In this document: in pieces, positions 63,782 through 64,000 of the stretch
Layout: the number at the start of each line of letters is the position of its first letter
How positions within the stretch are numbered: position 1 is the first letter of the stretch
From: Luteibacter sp. OK325
GTDB taxonomy: Bacteria > Pseudomonadota > Gammaproteobacteria > Xanthomonadales > Rhodanobacteraceae
Length of the DNA stretch: 64,000 nt
Direction of reading: 5' to 3'
NCBI RefSeq assembly: GCF_003050935.1
Contig: NZ_QAOX01000001.1
Location: 496,001-560,000, forward strand
Translations under genes and position numbers: made by a program
The notes under the pieces: generated by a model
What the model saw: the letters and a program-made list of their open reading frames with translations, nothing else
Told to the model about the DNA's origin: nothing
Databases searched by the model: none

Positions 63782-64000
63782 GGCGCCACGGTTGCCCAAC
63801 GACGCTGTAGCTCACTCGCCGCGGCGGGTGTACGTGGCCCGAAGCCAAGCAAGGCCTGGCCTTCGACGAAATAGATGCGACGTGCCTTGCCCGCTGGCGT
63901 GTCGGCCACGCCCGGGAGCGTGAGCACCCCGTTGATGCCGCCGACGGCGTCCTCGCTCTCTTTCATCAGCAGGATCGCGTCGGGTTTCATCGCCACCAGG
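63778..64000 (-). CDS. hmuT: Heme ABC importer binding protein, C-terminal part (cut by window edge)
   Basis: The C-terminal 73 or so residues of a periplasmic binding protein of the BtuF/HmuT type: PDAILLMKESEDAVGG, NGVLTLPGVADTPAGKARR and VEGQALLGFGPRTPAAASEL. This is the usual end of hemin-binding HmuT proteins. The N-terminus lies beyond base 64000. It is the first gene of the hmuT-U-V set, overlapping hmuU by 4 bp. Confidence 0.85.
   Translation of the reverse strand, partial: LVAMKPDAILLMKESEDAVGGINGVLTLPGVADTPAGKARRIYFVEGQALLGFGPRTPAAASELQRRWATVAP

Overview
The window looks like chromosomal DNA of a high-GC gammaproteobacterium of the Xanthomonadales, most likely the Rhodanobacteraceae (Luteibacter/Dyella-like). 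This is inferred from Oar-like TonB-dependent receptors, a plant-type glutamate-cysteine ligase, a Rho with a long disordered N-terminus, DUF4124 and DUF3667 proteins, and a family of short palindromic repeats. No tRNA, rRNA, CRISPR array, insertion sequence or prophage was seen, so most of it reads as core chromosome. Gene functions are assigned from motifs recognised by eye; no database search was run.

Left part (1-20.6 kb): a TatD-like gene end, a CPA1 sodium/proton antiporter, then a striking tandem duplication of about 3.6 kb. Each unit has a structured leader, a conserved 34-codon small ORF, a 1019-residue TonB-dependent receptor and an identical-type terminator. Next come an EamA transporter, AMP nucleosidase, a DegV protein, a DUF4124 protein, a GNAT acetyltransferase, a small secreted protein, an SDR, an orphan ABC ATPase and a small lipoprotein. 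A subtilase and a YadA-type trimeric adhesin form a minus-strand pair.

Middle (20.6-41.7 kb): a histidine kinase and a response regulator that overlap tail to tail, SppA, a MATE exporter, a DUF3667 protein, then a 371-bp gap with a DnaA-box cluster ahead of priA, transaldolase and a coniferyl-aldehyde-type dehydrogenase. A five-gene minus-strand set follows (response regulator, kinase, RND pump, adaptor, outer-membrane factor), then rpoH with a near-perfect CIRCE operator in its leader.

Right part (41.9-64 kb): an orphan PemK-like toxin, the ftsE-ftsX-response regulator-ung operon, rhlB divergent from trxA-rho, gshA, a SEC-C protein, an unexplained 0.6-kb hairpin-rich stretch, fadL, ycgL, a large membrane ankyrin protein, a KefC-type antiporter, hemB, and a heme importer (hmuT-U-V) running off the right edge.

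Scattered through the intergenic spaces are 14 copies of a REP-like element whose 14-bp palindromic core varies only in compensated ways. The observations most worth a second look are the CIRCE site at rpoH, the DnaA-box region before priA, the duplicated receptor leaders with their small ORF, the REP family, and the 52.8-53.4 kb inverted-repeat region.
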